The notes under the pieces were generated by a model that saw nothing but the letters and a program-made list of their open reading frames with translations, searched no databases and was not told where the DNA came from. From Phycicoccus jejuensis (GTDB lineage Bacteria; Actinomycetota; Actinomycetes; Actinomycetales; Dermatophilaceae): a stretch of 64,000 nucleotides of DNA. The stretch spans positions 1-64,000 of the forward strand of contig NZ_JOEE01000006.1 in NCBI RefSeq assembly GCF_000720925.1, read 5' to 3'. Shown piece by piece: positions 33,234 through 42,814 of this stretch; position 1 is the first letter of the stretch, and each line of letters starts with the position of its first letter. The position numbers and the translations under genes are program-made.

Positions 33234-34021
33234 GGTGCGACGGCGGACCAGGCGAGCGTCAGCTCACCGAGCCGCCAGCGTGACGGGCCGTCGACGAGCG
33301 GCCAGCCGGCCTCCCGCAGCGCCGTCGCCGTCGCGATGAAGCGCTGCCGCACCCCGTAGGACGCGAGCGGTGCCTGGCGCAGCCACGCGTCGTCGAGCGC
33401 GCCGAGCAGCGCGTGCACCGGCTCGCCGGGGACGTTGCGGTGGATGAGCGCCTTGGGCAGCCGCTCGGCGACCACCCCCGGCCGCTCGAGCCCGCGCAGC
33501 CGCCACGACAGGGTCAGCGTCTCGGGACCGTCGGCACCGACCGCCACCCACGCGGCGAGCCGGCCGAGCTCGTCGCACGTGCCGTCGACGAGCAGCCCGC
33601 CGGGTGCGAGGCGCTCGACCGTGGTCGCCCACGCCTGCTCCACCTCGTCCTCGTCGTACTGGCGCAGGACGTTAAAGGCGCGCACGAGCACCGGCCGTGC
33701 GCCGGCCGGCAGGGGCACCTCGAAGCCGCCGCGCGCGAACCGCAGCCCCGGCCGCTCGAGGGGCCGGGCGGCCGCCACGCGGGCCGGGTCGATCTCGATG
33801 CCGACGACCTCGACGTCCGGGCGGACCCGGCGCAGCCGGTCGTGCAGCTCGAGGGCCGTGACCGGCGAGGCGCCGTAGCCGAGGTCGACGACGACGGGCG
33901 CCGCCCCGGCCCGCCGCAGCCGCCACCCCTGCGGCCCGGCGAGCCAGCGGTCGCACCGCCGCAGCCGGTTGGGGTTGGTGGTCCCGCGCGTGATGACACC
34001 CACGGGTCGCTGGCCGGCCAC
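33218..34021 (-). CDS. Class I SAM-dependent methyltransferase-like protein
   Basis: A 267-residue protein. The SAM-binding motif I is [17 protein letters not shown], the acidic strand-2 end is [11 protein letters not shown], and later [30 protein letters not shown] is the typical post-motif region (cited as [11 protein letters not shown]). The substrate is unknown. It is conserved near mshA in other actinobacteria. GTG 34021 has TAGGCT 6 nt upstream (leaderless), and divergent transcription starts 84 bp away. Confidence 0.85.
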   Translation of the reverse strand: MAGQRPVGVITRGTTNPNRLRRCDRWLAGPQGWRLRRAGAAPVVVDLGYGASPVTALELHDRLRRVRPDVEVVGIEIDPARVAAARPLERPGLRFARGGFEVPLPAGARPVLVRAFNVLRQYDEDEVEQAWATTVERLAPGGLLVDGTCDELGRLAAWVAVGADGPETLTLSWRLRGLERPGVVAERLPKALIHRNVPGEPVHALLGALDDAWLRQAPLASYGVRQRFIATATALREAGWPLVDGPSRWRLGELTLAWSAVAPHQGP

Positions 34022-34117
34022 CGGACCAGCCTAGGGCGACGGGCGCCGGCATCCGCCCGCCGTCGAGGGACGTCCACCGCGCACCGGGTCCCCGGCCGGC
34101 CGACATACCCTTGACCG

Positions 34118-34918
34118 GTGCTGACGTGGTGGCGCTCCGAGGGGCGGGAACAGCGGGTGAGCCTGTCGATGGTCTCGCTCGTGCTCTCGCTGACGGCCGC
34201 CCTCGTCCTCGGGCTGACCTCGTGGGTGCCGCGGGTGCTGGCCCGCGACATCGGCATCGTCGACGCCGAGCCCGGGCTGCTCCAGGTGGCCCAGGGGGCG
34301 TTCGGGGTGCAGTCGCTGGGGGCCGGCCTCACCGTCACCCTCTACGACCGCGGCTTCCGGCTCTCGCGGGGCAGCACCGTCCTCGCCGACACGGTGACCA
34401 AGGGGGCGCCGGTCGTCGCGATGACCGGCACCGTCGACGAGACCGGCGACCACCCGCGCGAGACGGTGTCGCGCGTCTACTCGGCCGTGAGCATCGACGC
34501 CGTGAGCCGCGACGACGAGACCGTCACCTACAGCGGCGTCGTCCACGACGCGACGGGCAGCCTGCCGCTGCGCATCCGGTTCGAGCCGACCGACGGGCGC
34601 ATCCGGATGGACGTCGCGGTCCGCGGTGCCTCCGCGGTCGCGGTCAACCTCGACTGGCGCCCCGCGACGGTCGGCATCGCCCCGGCGCTGCCCGAGAGGA
34701 ACCTGCGGGAGCGGGCGTACTGGGTCGACCCGGTCGAGACCGAACAGCCGGCCTTCACGTGGGTCCTCGGGACCGACGTCTCCATCGCGCCGGTCCAGGT
34801 CCCGCGGGCCGTCGACCTGCGCCAGGACGGCCGCATCGGGATCCACGTGTGGTCCCCTCGGGCCGTGGTGACCGTCACGGACACACCCCGGCCGAGCGTG
34901 GAAGACTCGGCCCCATGA
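34118..34918 (+). CDS. Membrane-anchored extracytoplasmic protein upstream of mshA
   Basis: A 266-residue protein with a short charged N-terminus, one helix (about 16-40, [21 protein letters not shown]) and a beta-rich soluble remainder with no recognised domain. It contains no cysteines or catalytic motif that I could identify. TACCCT ends 6 nt before GTG 34118 (leaderless). The stop overlaps the mshA start (ATGA), so it is translated together with the first mycothiol enzyme. Confidence 0.7.
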   Translation: MLTWWRSEGREQRVSLSMVSLVLSLTAALVLGLTSWVPRVLARDIGIVDAEPGLLQVAQGAFGVQSLGAGLTVTLYDRGFRLSRGSTVLADTVTKGAPVVAMTGTVDETGDHPRETVSRVYSAVSIDAVSRDDETVTYSGVVHDATGSLPLRIRFEPTDGRIRMDVAVRGASAVAVNLDWRPATVGIAPALPERNLRERAYWVDPVETEQPAFTWVLGTDVSIAPVQVPRAVDLRQDGRIGIHVWSPRAVVTVTDTPRPSVEDSAP

Positions 34919-36231
34919 CCGACCCCACCGGTGCGTCGCGCCCGCACCGGGTCGCGATGGTCACGGTGCACACCTCCCCGCTCGCGCAGCCGGGCACCGG
35001 CGACGCCGGCGGGATGAACGTCTACGTCCTCGAGGTCGCGCGCCGGCTGGCCCGGCTCGGGACGCAGGTCGACCTCTTCACCCGGACGACGAGCGCGGCG
35101 CAGGCCGAGGTCGTCGAGGTCGAGCCCGGGGTCGTCGTCCGGCACGTCGCCGCCGGCCCGTACGAGGGGCTCTCGAAGGAGGACCTGCCGGGGCAGCTGT
35201 GCGCCTTCGCCGCCGGGATGATGCGGGTCGCGGCCCACGCGCCGCTCGGCTACTACGACCTCGTGCACTCGCACTACTGGCTCTCGGGCCAGGTCGGATG
35301 GCTCGCCGCCGACCGCTGGGGCGTGCCGCTCGTGCACACGATGCACACGATGGCCCGGGTCAAGAACCTCCACCTGGCCGACGGTGACGAGCCCGAGCCC
35401 CGCGGCCGCGAGATCGGGGAGTCGCAGGTCGTCGAGGCGGCCGACCGGCTCGTCGCGAACACCGAGCGCGAGGCGCGCGAGCTCGTCGACCTCTACGACG
35501 CCGACCCGGCGCGGGTGGCGGTCGCGGCCCCCGGGGTCGACCTCGGGACCTTCACGCCCGGCTCCCTCGCGCAGGCGCGCGCCGAGCTCGGGCTGCCCGC
35601 CGACGCGGTGCTCCTGCTCTTCGTCGGACGCGTGCAGCCGCTCAAGGCGCCGGACGTCCTCGTGCGGGCCGCGGCCGAGCTCGTGCGGCGGCACCCCGCG
35701 CTGCGCGAGCGGCTCGTCGTCGCGGTGCTCGGCGGGGCCAGCGGCGCCGGCGAGCGGACGCCGATGGGGTTGGACGCGCTGGCGACCTCGCTCGGGATCG
35801 GAGACCGGCTGCGCCTCGTCCCGCCGGTCGACCGCGCGACGCTGGCCCGCTGGTACCGCGCCGCCGACGTCGTCGCCGTGCCGTCGCACAACGAGTCGTT
35901 CGGGCTCGTCGCCGTCGAAGCGCAGGCCTGCGGCACACCGGTCGTCGCCGCGAACGTCGGCGGGCTGCCGACGGCCGTCGGGGATGGCGGGCTGCTCGTC
36001 GACGGCCACGACACCGCCGACTGGGCGACGTCCCTCGGGCGGGTCGTGCTCGAGCCCGGGCTGCGGGACGCGTTGTCGCCGAGGGCGGTCGAGCACGCGC
36101 GCGGCTTCGGGTGGGAGCGGACGGCCGAGCGCCTGCTCGAGGTCTACGGCCAGGCGCTGGCCCGGCCGAAGGACGTCTCCATCCACGGCGCGCAGCGCAT
36201 CGCCGGTGTGCCGCAGGCGGTCATCCCGTGA
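34915..36231 (+). CDS. mshA: D-inositol-3-phosphate glycosyltransferase
   Basis: A 438-residue GT-B (GT4) enzyme. The N-domain has [20 protein letters not shown], the MshA signature, and [13 protein letters not shown]. The C-domain has the donor-binding [16 protein letters not shown] and the E-x7-E motif [17 protein letters not shown]. It transfers GlcNAc from UDP-GlcNAc to inositol-3-phosphate, the committed mycothiol step. It overlaps its neighbours on both sides by 4 nt, forming a three-gene operon with ybjN-like. Confidence 0.97.
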   Translation: MTDPTGASRPHRVAMVTVHTSPLAQPGTGDAGGMNVYVLEVARRLARLGTQVDLFTRTTSAAQAEVVEVEPGVVVRHVAAGPYEGLSKEDLPGQLCAFAAGMMRVAAHAPLGYYDLVHSHYWLSGQVGWLAADRWGVPLVHTMHTMARVKNLHLADGDEPEPRGREIGESQVVEAADRLVANTEREARELVDLYDADPARVAVAAPGVDLGTFTPGSLAQARAELGLPADAVLLLFVGRVQPLKAPDVLVRAAAELVRRHPALRERLVVAVLGGASGAGERTPMGLDALATSLGIGDRLRLVPPVDRATLARWYRAADVVAVPSHNESFGLVAVEAQACGTPVVAANVGGLPTAVGDGGLLVDGHDTADWATSLGRVVLEPGLRDALSPRAVEHARGFGWERTAERLLEVYGQALARPKDVSIHGAQRIAGVPQAVIP

Positions 36232-36749
36232 GCACCCCCGACCTGCTCGCCACCGTGCGGGCGTTCCTCGACGAGTCCGGCCTCGAGTGGGAGGCCGGCG
36301 CTCGGGACGACGAGGTCGTCGTCGCGCTCCCCGGCGAGAAGAAGCTGAAGACCGTCGTGTCGCTCGTCTGCGGCGAGCAGGCGTTGTCGGTGTCGGCGTT
36401 CGTCATCCGCAACCCCGACGAGAACCACGGCGAGGTGTACCGCTTCCTGCTGAGTCGCAACCTGCGCCTGCCGGGGCTCGCGTACGCCGTCGACCGGTCG
36501 GGTGACGTCTTCGTGACCGGCCGCGTGCCGGCCGCGGGGGTGGACGCCGACCAGCTCGACCAGCTGCTCGGGGTCGTGCTGGCCGCGGCCGACGAGCCGT
36601 TCAACGAGCTGCTCGTCATGGGCTTCCTCTCCTCGATGCGCAAGGAGTGGGAGTGGCGCGTGTCGCGCGGCGAGAGCCTGCGCAACCTCGAGGCCTTCCG
36701 GCACATCCTCGAGCGGCCCGGCGACCCGCCGCGCGAGGGCTCCGCCTGA
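36228..36749 (+). CDS. YbjN-domain protein (Rv0487-like)
   Basis: A 173-residue protein of the YbjN/type III chaperone-like fold. [20 protein letters not shown] and [18 protein letters not shown] are the recognisable blocks. The same mshA-ybjN-gpm order is found in mycobacteria (Rv0486, Rv0487, Rv0489). The role is unknown; YbjN proteins are thought to act as chaperone-like or regulatory proteins. GTG 36228 overlaps the mshA stop (GTGA). Confidence 0.9.
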   Translation: MSTPDLLATVRAFLDESGLEWEAGARDDEVVVALPGEKKLKTVVSLVCGEQALSVSAFVIRNPDENHGEVYRFLLSRNLRLPGLAYAVDRSGDVFVTGRVPAAGVDADQLDQLLGVVLAAADEPFNELLVMGFLSSMRKEWEWRVSRGESLRNLEAFRHILERPGDPPREGSA

Positions 36750-36832
36750 CCCGGCCGGTGGCCTCCGTGCGGGGGCGTCCACGGGGGCGGATGGTCGGTT
36801 CGGTGGCGTCCGCGGCTCGCTAGGCTGGCGGC

Positions 36833-37570
36833 ATGACGGAGCACACGCTGATCCTCCTGCGCCACGGCGAGTCCGACTGGAACCAGAAGAACCTGTTCAC
36901 CGGATGGGTCGACGTCGACCTCACCGACAAGGGCCGCGCCGAGGCCGTGCGCGGCGGGCAGCTGATGCGCGACGCGGGCCTCCTGCCGGACGTCGTGCAC
37001 ACCTCGGTGCTGCGCCGCGCCATCACGACGGCCAACCTCGCGCTCGACGCGTGCGACCGCCACTGGGTGCCGGTGCACCGCAGCTGGCGCCTCAACGAGC
37101 GCCACTACGGCGCGCTCCAGGGCCTCGACAAGGCCGCGACCCGTGACAAGTACGGCGACGAGCAGTTCATGCTGTGGCGTCGCTCGTTCGACACCCCGCC
37201 GCCGCCCATCGAGATGGGCAGCGAGTTCGACCAGACCGGCGACCCGCGCTACGCCGGCGTCGACGTGCCCGCCACCGAGTGCCTGGCCGACGTCATCCCG
37301 CGGATGATGCCGTACTGGGAGAACGAGCTCCGGGCCGACCTCGGCGCCGGGCGGACCGTCCTCGTGACCGCGCACGGCAACAGCCTGCGGGCGCTCGTCA
37401 AGCACCTCGACGGCATCAGCGACGACGACATCGCCGGCCTCAACATCCCGACGGGGATGCCTCTGGTCTACCGGCTCGGCGAGGACTTCATGCCGACCGG
37501 TGCTGGCGAGTACCTCGACCCCGAGGCCGCGGCGGCCGCCGCGGCGGCGGTGGCCAACCAGGGGCGCTGA
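36833..37570 (+). CDS. gpmA: 2,3-bisphosphoglycerate-dependent phosphoglycerate mutase
   Basis: A 245-residue glycolytic enzyme. The phosphohistidine motif [18 protein letters not shown] is at the N-terminus, [12 protein letters not shown] contains the conserved catalytic Glu region (ERHYGALQG), and [15 protein letters not shown] holds the second histidine. It interconverts 3- and 2-phosphoglycerate. TAGGCT ends 6 nt before ATG 36833 (leaderless). It ends 6 bp from the convergent large gene. Confidence 0.97.
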   Translation: MTEHTLILLRHGESDWNQKNLFTGWVDVDLTDKGRAEAVRGGQLMRDAGLLPDVVHTSVLRRAITTANLALDACDRHWVPVHRSWRLNERHYGALQGLDKAATRDKYGDEQFMLWRRSFDTPPPPIEMGSEFDQTGDPRYAGVDVPATECLADVIPRMMPYWENELRADLGAGRTVLVTAHGNSLRALVKHLDGISDDDIAGLNIPTGMPLVYRLGEDFMPTGAGEYLDPEAAAAAAAAVANQGR

Positions 37571-37576
37571 GCCCGG

Positions 37577-39508
37577 TCAGGCCGGGTTGGGCAGCACCGG
37601 CACCTCGACGCTGGTGCCCGTGGCCGGCAGGCCGAGCCACCCCGTGTCCTGGTCGCCGAGCAGGGCCTGCCCGACCGGGGGCACGCCCGAGTGGACCAGG
37701 CGACCCGCAGCGTCGCGCACGACGAGCCGGAACGCCGCGGCGTCGTCGGCGTTGACGACGGAGACGACCGCGGTGCGGCGCTTCATCGGCGTCACCTTCG
37801 AGACGGGGTACGCGTTCGGGCTCGTCGCGAGCAGCTGGCAGGTGGCGCCACCGTCGGGGACGACGACGAGGAAGCGGCCGGTGCCGGGTGGGTCGTCGTC
37901 GAGGCGGTAGACGGCGGGTGCGCTGGCCTGCTCGGCCGGGACCACGACGGCCGGGAGGACGAGGAACCCGCTGCGGCCGGAGCGGCCGTCGTCGCGGACG
38001 TCGAGCCGGCGGACGACCCCGCCGCCCGGGAGCCGCACGCTGCTGAGCAGGACGCGGCCGTCACCACCGGTGGGGGAGTCCGCGGACGTGTCGAGCACGC
38101 TGCCGACGACCGGTGAGTCGCAGAGGACCTCGCCGCGCAGGTCGCGGCGGGCGAGGCCGGTCGCCGAGGCGACCTGGTCGAGGAGGCCGTCGAGCGGTGC
38201 CCCGGTGGCCGATGTGAACGCGGCGGCGTTCCAGTCCTCGGGGGTGACCGGCGGGCCGTCGTAGGCCGAGACGGCCACCCGGCCGGCGATGCCCCAGGGT
38301 CTCGCGGCGAGGGTGCCGACGCCGTCGCGGAGCCGGATCGGGAGCGAGTCGCGCTCCACCGCACCGGTCCTCGACGGCAGGACGAACGGGGAGAAGCGCG
38401 CCGACGTGACGGTGGGTCGGGTGAGGACGAGGAGCGCGGCGTCCTCGGCCCGGGTGAGGCCGACGGCGACGACGTCCTCGGCGCCGAGGATGGCGTCGAA
38501 CCCGAGGCGCACCGCGTCGAGGCGCTCGGCGGGCGAGCGGGCGTCGCCGGTCCACACGCGGACCGAGGTGCTGGAGGGGCGCTCGCCGAGGAGGGTCGTC
38601 GCGACGACGACCCTGGTGTCGTCGAGGTCGCCCGCCCAGAGCAGACGGGTCCCCGGGCCGGCGCGCGCGACGAGGGCGAGGATGCCGAGGTCGTCGCGCA
38701 GGGGGCCGCGAGCCGGCCACCGGGACGCAGAGGCCCAGGCCGGGTCGTCCGGGCCGGCGGTCGTCGGGGCCGGCGACGGGCGGGGTGGGGTGGCGGTGGT
38801 GCTGCTCGTCCGGCGGTCGACCACCGCCCAGGCGAGCGCTGCGGCGCCGGCCGCGGCGAGGCCGCCGAGCACCACGGTGCGGCGGGAACGTGAGCGGTGG
38901 AGGCCGGCGACGAGCTCGGCGGGGTCGGGGGGGTCGGGCTGCGAACGGGCGAGACGAAGGACGAGGCCGTCGAGGTCGGTGCGCAGCCGGGCGTCGTCGG
39001 GGGCGAGGCCGACGACGGCGCGGGCCTGCCGGTGCGCGGCGAGCATCCGGTGGTGGGTCTCCGCCGCGACGGGCGGGGCCGGGCCGAGGCCGTCGTCCCA
39101 GACGACCTCGGCGGCGAGGGCCAGGCGCTGCTCCGGCGGGGTGGCGGCGAGGGCGTCGAGGAGGGCGGCGGGCACCGGGTCGTCGGGATCGGCCACGAGG
39201 GCCGTGAGCTGTGGGAGGTGGGTGGGGGGCTCCTGCGCCTGCGCCGTTGATGCGGTGCCGGGGCGGGCCGGGGTGTGCGGGAGGCGGGTGACGAGCCCGT
39301 GGCGGGCGACGGCGGTGGGCGCGCCCTCCTCGACGGCCTCGGCCCAGCGGCGGCGTACGGCGACGAGGGCGTCGGTGGTGGTGCGGCGGGCGGCGACCGG
39401 GTCGAGCAGGGTGACGAGGGCGACGGCCTCGAGGTCGGGCCAGCGGGCGGCGACGAAGCGGTCGGCGTCGGCGGCGGTGTCCGCGTCGGCCGGGCGGCTC
39501 GTCGTCAT
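37577..39508 (-). CDS. Large one-pass protein, paralogue A (sigma-like N-terminus, extracytoplasmic C-domain)
   Basis: A 643-residue protein. The cytoplasmic part (1-210) starts FVAARWPDLEAVALVTLLDP and DALVAVRRRW, resembling a degenerate ECF sigma region 2; TPPEQRLALAAEVVWDDGLG at about 123 recalls region 4. A helix at 211-230 follows RSRSRR. The exterior begins after a Pro/Thr linker with AGPDDPAWASASRWPARG and may be propeller-like. It is a tandem paralogue of the gene at 39860-41752, with the same GATCAT hexamer 6 nt before its start. DNA-binding residues appear lost, so a sigma role is doubtful. Confidence 0.75.
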   Translation of the reverse strand: MTTSRPADADTAADADRFVAARWPDLEAVALVTLLDPVAARRTTTDALVAVRRRWAEAVEEGAPTAVARHGLVTRLPHTPARPGTASTAQAQEPPTHLPQLTALVADPDDPVPAALLDALAATPPEQRLALAAEVVWDDGLGPAPPVAAETHHRMLAAHRQARAVVGLAPDDARLRTDLDGLVLRLARSQPDPPDPAELVAGLHRSRSRRTVVLGGLAAAGAAALAWAVVDRRTSSTTATPPRPSPAPTTAGPDDPAWASASRWPARGPLRDDLGILALVARAGPGTRLLWAGDLDDTRVVVATTLLGERPSSTSVRVWTGDARSPAERLDAVRLGFDAILGAEDVVAVGLTRAEDAALLVLTRPTVTSARFSPFVLPSRTGAVERDSLPIRLRDGVGTLAARPWGIAGRVAVSAYDGPPVTPEDWNAAAFTSATGAPLDGLLDQVASATGLARRDLRGEVLCDSPVVGSVLDTSADSPTGGDGRVLLSSVRLPGGGVVRRLDVRDDGRSGRSGFLVLPAVVVPAEQASAPAVYRLDDDPPGTGRFLVVVPDGGATCQLLATSPNAYPVSKVTPMKRRTAVVSVVNADDAAAFRLVVRDAAGRLVHSGVPPVGQALLGDQDTGWLGLPATGTSVEVPVLPNPA

Positions 39509-39600
39509 GCGCCCATGATCACCCGACAGGAGGGCCCGTGGGGCCGACCGCGCGGTTCGGAGGACGGCGCTCGCCTTCCTGAGAGCGGCCGGGTGGGGTA

Positions 39601-39814
39601 GGTGCTCCCAGCCTCCATGCGCCGCGGAAGGAATCCCTTGCCGGGTGGAAGGAATCCCTTGCGAAGCGGAAGGACACGTTTCCGGGTGGAAGGACTCCCT
39701 TGCCGACTGGAAGGGAAATCTTGCGGGGCGCAAGGAATCCCTTGCGGGGTGGAAGCGAAACCTTGCCGGGTGGAAGGGAAACCTTTCGCGGCAACAGGAG
39801 GCTGGGAGAGCACC
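39601..39814. repeat. Eight palindromic 21-bp repeats bounded by inverted repeats
   Basis: Units of 20-22 bp run from 39624 to 39791 (starts 39624, 39645, 39666, 39686, 39707, 39728, 39749, 39770). The consensus is near GTGGAAGGAATCCCTTGCGGG; the sixth unit contains the dyad GCAAGG-AATC-CCTTGC. The array is bracketed by GGTGCTCCCAGCCTCC (39601-39616) and its near-complement at 39797-39814. It fills the gap between the two paralogues, 116-283 bp before the start of paralogue A. A simple GGCTCCC repeat follows to 39856. Confidence 0.85.
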
Positions 39815-39859
39815 ATTGCTCCCGGCTCCCCGGCTCCCCGGCTCCCGGCTCCCGGTTGG

Positions 39860-41752
39860 TCACCCGTAGTAGGTGCCGGAGCCGGAGCCCACGTCGTAGA
39901 GGTCGTACAGGTCGAGGACGTCGCGACCCTTGGGCGGGACGTCGTCGTAGAGGAGCCGACCACCCGCCCCCCGCGCCACGACGCGCACGTCCTCTCCGGT
40001 GAACGCGCTCGTCAGCCGGGGCAGCGCGGCGCCGCCCCGCACCGGCGTCGGACGGCACAGCGGCGCCCCGCTGAGGGTCCGCAGCTCGACCGTCGTCGAC
40101 CTCGCCGGGGTGGTGACGAAGTACGTCGGCCGCTCCCCGTCCCAGATGAGCGGGGTGACGTACGGGCTGCGCACCGACGCGGCGGGGATGACGAACGGCG
40201 CGTCTCCGTACTCGGCGCTGCCGTCGGCACCTCCGCCACGGAACGAGGCGAAGCGCACGACGGCCCCCTCCCGCGTCCGGACGAGGACGACCTCCGCGGA
40301 GGCCGGCCCCCGCACCCCGAGCACGTCACGCAGGCTGTCGTCGGGGAGGACGTGCGAGGTGCGCTCGACCTCGAGCGACCGACGGGGCACCCCGAACGTG
40401 GCCGCGAGCTCGGCGACGGTGCTCTCGGTGAAACCGCCCGGGCCGACGACCCTGTCGTCGTCCGTCAGCTCGTAGGGGAGCGGGCCGTCGAAGTCGCCCA
40501 GCCGGAACCGGGCGGCCGGACCCGGGGACCCGGTGAGCACCGTCGTGGCGACCCCGTCGCGCAGCGCGAAGCGGCTCCACGAGCGGTCGACCCGACCCTC
40601 GGGGGTCGGGTGCACCACCAACGAGCACTCGCCCTCGCTCACGCCGGGCCGGGTCAGCGCGACGAGCACCGACCGCCGGCCGGAGCGGACGACCAGGCCG
40701 ACGGCGTCCGTCGCGAGACCGCCCCAGCCGGAGCCGAGCTGGAGCGAGGTGAGGCGCGACGCCGCCGTCCCGGCGGGGCCGCCCCACGCGTGGATCGCGA
40801 ACCCGTCGTCCGCGACGATGGCGGGGTCGGTCGACAGGACGACGCGCCGGCCCTCGACGTCCCCGGCGAAGAGGAGCCGCGACCCGGCCGCGTCCGACGC
40901 GAGCATCGCCAGGACCCCCGGGTCGCGCGCCAGCTCGCCCCGGGGCGGCCACCGGTAGACCGACCCCCACGCGGGGTCGTCCGGTCCGGCGGTCGACGGA
41001 GCCGGGCGCGGGCCGCGGGCGACCGGGGCAGGGGTCGTCGGCCGCGACGCCACCGCCCAGCCGCCCACCCCGACTCCGGCCACGGCGAGGGCGCCGACCA
41101 CGACGAGCGAGCGCCGGCGCACGCCGCGCTCGCGGGCGCGCACGAGGTCGGCCGGGTCCGGGGGGTCGGGCAGCGTGGCGGCGAGCCGGTCGAGGAGGTC
41201 GGCGAGGTCGATGCCCACCCGGTGGTCCGCGGGCGCCGCCCCGGCCTCGGCGAGTGCGCCGCGGTGCGCGTCGAGCAGGCGGTCGCGGGCACCCCGCAGC
41301 GCGTCACCCTCGACCCCGCGCGGGCGACCGAGGCCCGTCCGGCCGGGCGCGAGCCGGTCCACCTCGTCGTCGCCCAGCTCCCAGAGTGGTCCGGCGGCGA
41401 GCAGCGCCCGCACCGGCGCCGGCTCGCGCGCGAGCGCCGCGAGGAGAGCCCCGGGGACGGGGTCGCCGGGCGCGGAGGGGTCGCGGGCCGCATCGCGCAA
41501 CCGTTCCGGGACCGCGGCCCCACCGGCCTCGCCGAGCGCCCGCACCCGCGCGAGGAGCTCGGCGCGCGCGGCCGCGGTCGGCGCCCCGTCCTCGACGACG
41601 GCCGACCACCGCGCGTGCAGCGCCGTGACGGTGGCCGTCGTCACCGTGCGGGCGAGGCCCGGGTCGAGCGTCGCGACGAGCGCGACGGACTCGAGGGCGG
41701 GCCAGCGCGCGGCCGCGAACCCCTCGAACCCGTCCCCGTCGTCGTGCGTCAC
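39860..41752 (-). CDS. Large one-pass protein, paralogue B
   Basis: A 630-residue paralogue of the gene at 37577-39508. Shared features are FAAARWPALESVALVATLDP at the N-terminus, a helix at about 214-234 after RRRS, and the exterior opening AGPDDPAWGSVYRWPPRG with GVLAMLASDAAGSRLLFAGD. The C-terminus ends in a Gly/Tyr-rich tail. GTG 41752 was chosen over ATG 41770 because it aligns with paralogue A, with GATCAT 6 nt upstream in both. Catalytic motifs were not found; the function is unknown. Confidence 0.75.
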   Translation of the reverse strand: MTHDDGDGFEGFAAARWPALESVALVATLDPGLARTVTTATVTALHARWSAVVEDGAPTAAARAELLARVRALGEAGGAAVPERLRDAARDPSAPGDPVPGALLAALAREPAPVRALLAAGPLWELGDDEVDRLAPGRTGLGRPRGVEGDALRGARDRLLDAHRGALAEAGAAPADHRVGIDLADLLDRLAATLPDPPDPADLVRARERGVRRRSLVVVGALAVAGVGVGGWAVASRPTTPAPVARGPRPAPSTAGPDDPAWGSVYRWPPRGELARDPGVLAMLASDAAGSRLLFAGDVEGRRVVLSTDPAIVADDGFAIHAWGGPAGTAASRLTSLQLGSGWGGLATDAVGLVVRSGRRSVLVALTRPGVSEGECSLVVHPTPEGRVDRSWSRFALRDGVATTVLTGSPGPAARFRLGDFDGPLPYELTDDDRVVGPGGFTESTVAELAATFGVPRRSLEVERTSHVLPDDSLRDVLGVRGPASAEVVLVRTREGAVVRFASFRGGGADGSAEYGDAPFVIPAASVRSPYVTPLIWDGERPTYFVTTPARSTTVELRTLSGAPLCRPTPVRGGAALPRLTSAFTGEDVRVVARGAGGRLLYDDVPPKGRDVLDLYDLYDVGSGSGTYYG

Positions 41753-41839
41753 GCCGCCATGATCACCCACGAGCGCGATCGTGTGCAGCCCTTCGCGGCG
41801 AGCGGTCGGTCCGGACCCGCCGACGGGGCCCGGCCGACG

Positions 41840-42775
41840 TCAGAGCCGCGGGAGCACCCGCTCGGTGTGCTCACCGGGCTCGAAGATCCGCGAGGCGGGG
41901 CCGACGATGAGCGGGTCGGGGACCCCGACGAGGTCGACGTCCTTCGAGGTGTAGTCGACCCCGCTGAGCAGGACCCGCATCGCCTCGAGCCGGGCCCGCT
42001 TCTTGTCGTTGCTCTTGACGACGGTCCACGGGGCGTCACCGGTGTCGGTGGAGAAGAACATCGCCTCCTTGGCCTCGGTGTAGGCGTCCCACTTGTCGAG
42101 GCTCGCGAGGTCGGTCGGCGAGAGCTTCCACTGCCGGACCGGGTCGTTCTGGCGCGAGGCGAAGCGCGCGGCCTGCTCCTCCCGGCTGACGGAGAACCAC
42201 AGCTTGACGAGGTGGATGCCCGAGTTGACGAGCATCCGCTCCAGCTCCGGTGCCTCGCGCATGAACTCGAGGTACTGGCTGGGGGAGCAGTAGCCCATGA
42301 CGCGCTCGACGCCGGCCCGGTTGTACCAGGACCGGTCCATGAAGACGATCTCGCCACCGCTCGGCAGGTGCTGCACGTAGCGCTGGAAGTACCACTGCGT
42401 GGTCTCGACCTCGGTCGGCTTCTCGAGCGCCAGGACGCGCGCACCGCGCGGGTTGAGGTGCTCCATGAACCGCTTGATGGCCCCGCCCTTGCCGGCGGCG
42501 TCACGCCCCTCGCAGATGACGAGGACCTTGCTCCCGGTCTCCTTGACGTGCAGCTGCAGCTTGATGAGCTCGATCTGCAGGCGGCGCTTGGTCCGCTCGT
42601 ACTCCTCGCGCGGGAGCTTCCTGTCGTAGGGGTAGCCGTGCTGCCACGCCTTGCCGGTCGTCGGCGCCGCGGCCTCGCCGGCGGCGCCCTCGACCTCCTC
42701 GACCTCCTCGAGGTCGTGCAGCTCCTCGAGCTCCTCGGCGTAGTCCTCCGTCACGGACCGGCGCTGGTCGTCCAC
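41840..42775 (-). CDS. ppk2: Polyphosphate kinase 2
   Basis: A 311-residue single-domain PPK2. Walker A is CEGRDAAGKGGAIKRF, Walker B-like motif FMDRSWYNRAGVE, and the lid KLSPTDLASLDKWDAYTEAKE. The N-terminal 45 residues are acidic (Glu-rich). It transfers phosphate between polyphosphate and nucleotides, favouring GTP/GDP or ATP/ADP formation, complementing PPK1 encoded at 18275. GTG 42775 has TACGCT 6 nt upstream (leaderless). Confidence 0.96.
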   Translation of the reverse strand: MDDQRRSVTEDYAEELEELHDLEEVEEVEGAAGEAAAPTTGKAWQHGYPYDRKLPREEYERTKRRLQIELIKLQLHVKETGSKVLVICEGRDAAGKGGAIKRFMEHLNPRGARVLALEKPTEVETTQWYFQRYVQHLPSGGEIVFMDRSWYNRAGVERVMGYCSPSQYLEFMREAPELERMLVNSGIHLVKLWFSVSREEQAARFASRQNDPVRQWKLSPTDLASLDKWDAYTEAKEAMFFSTDTGDAPWTVVKSNDKKRARLEAMRVLLSGVDYTSKDVDLVGVPDPLIVGPASRIFEPGEHTERVLPRL

Positions 42776-42814
42776 ACCTCGAGCGTAGTCGCGTCCTCGC
42801 GACCCGTCAGGGGG

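Noticed and set aside
39624..39791. CRISPR array
   Set aside because: There are no spacers: 21-bp units abut directly and vary in sequence, and no cas genes are nearby.
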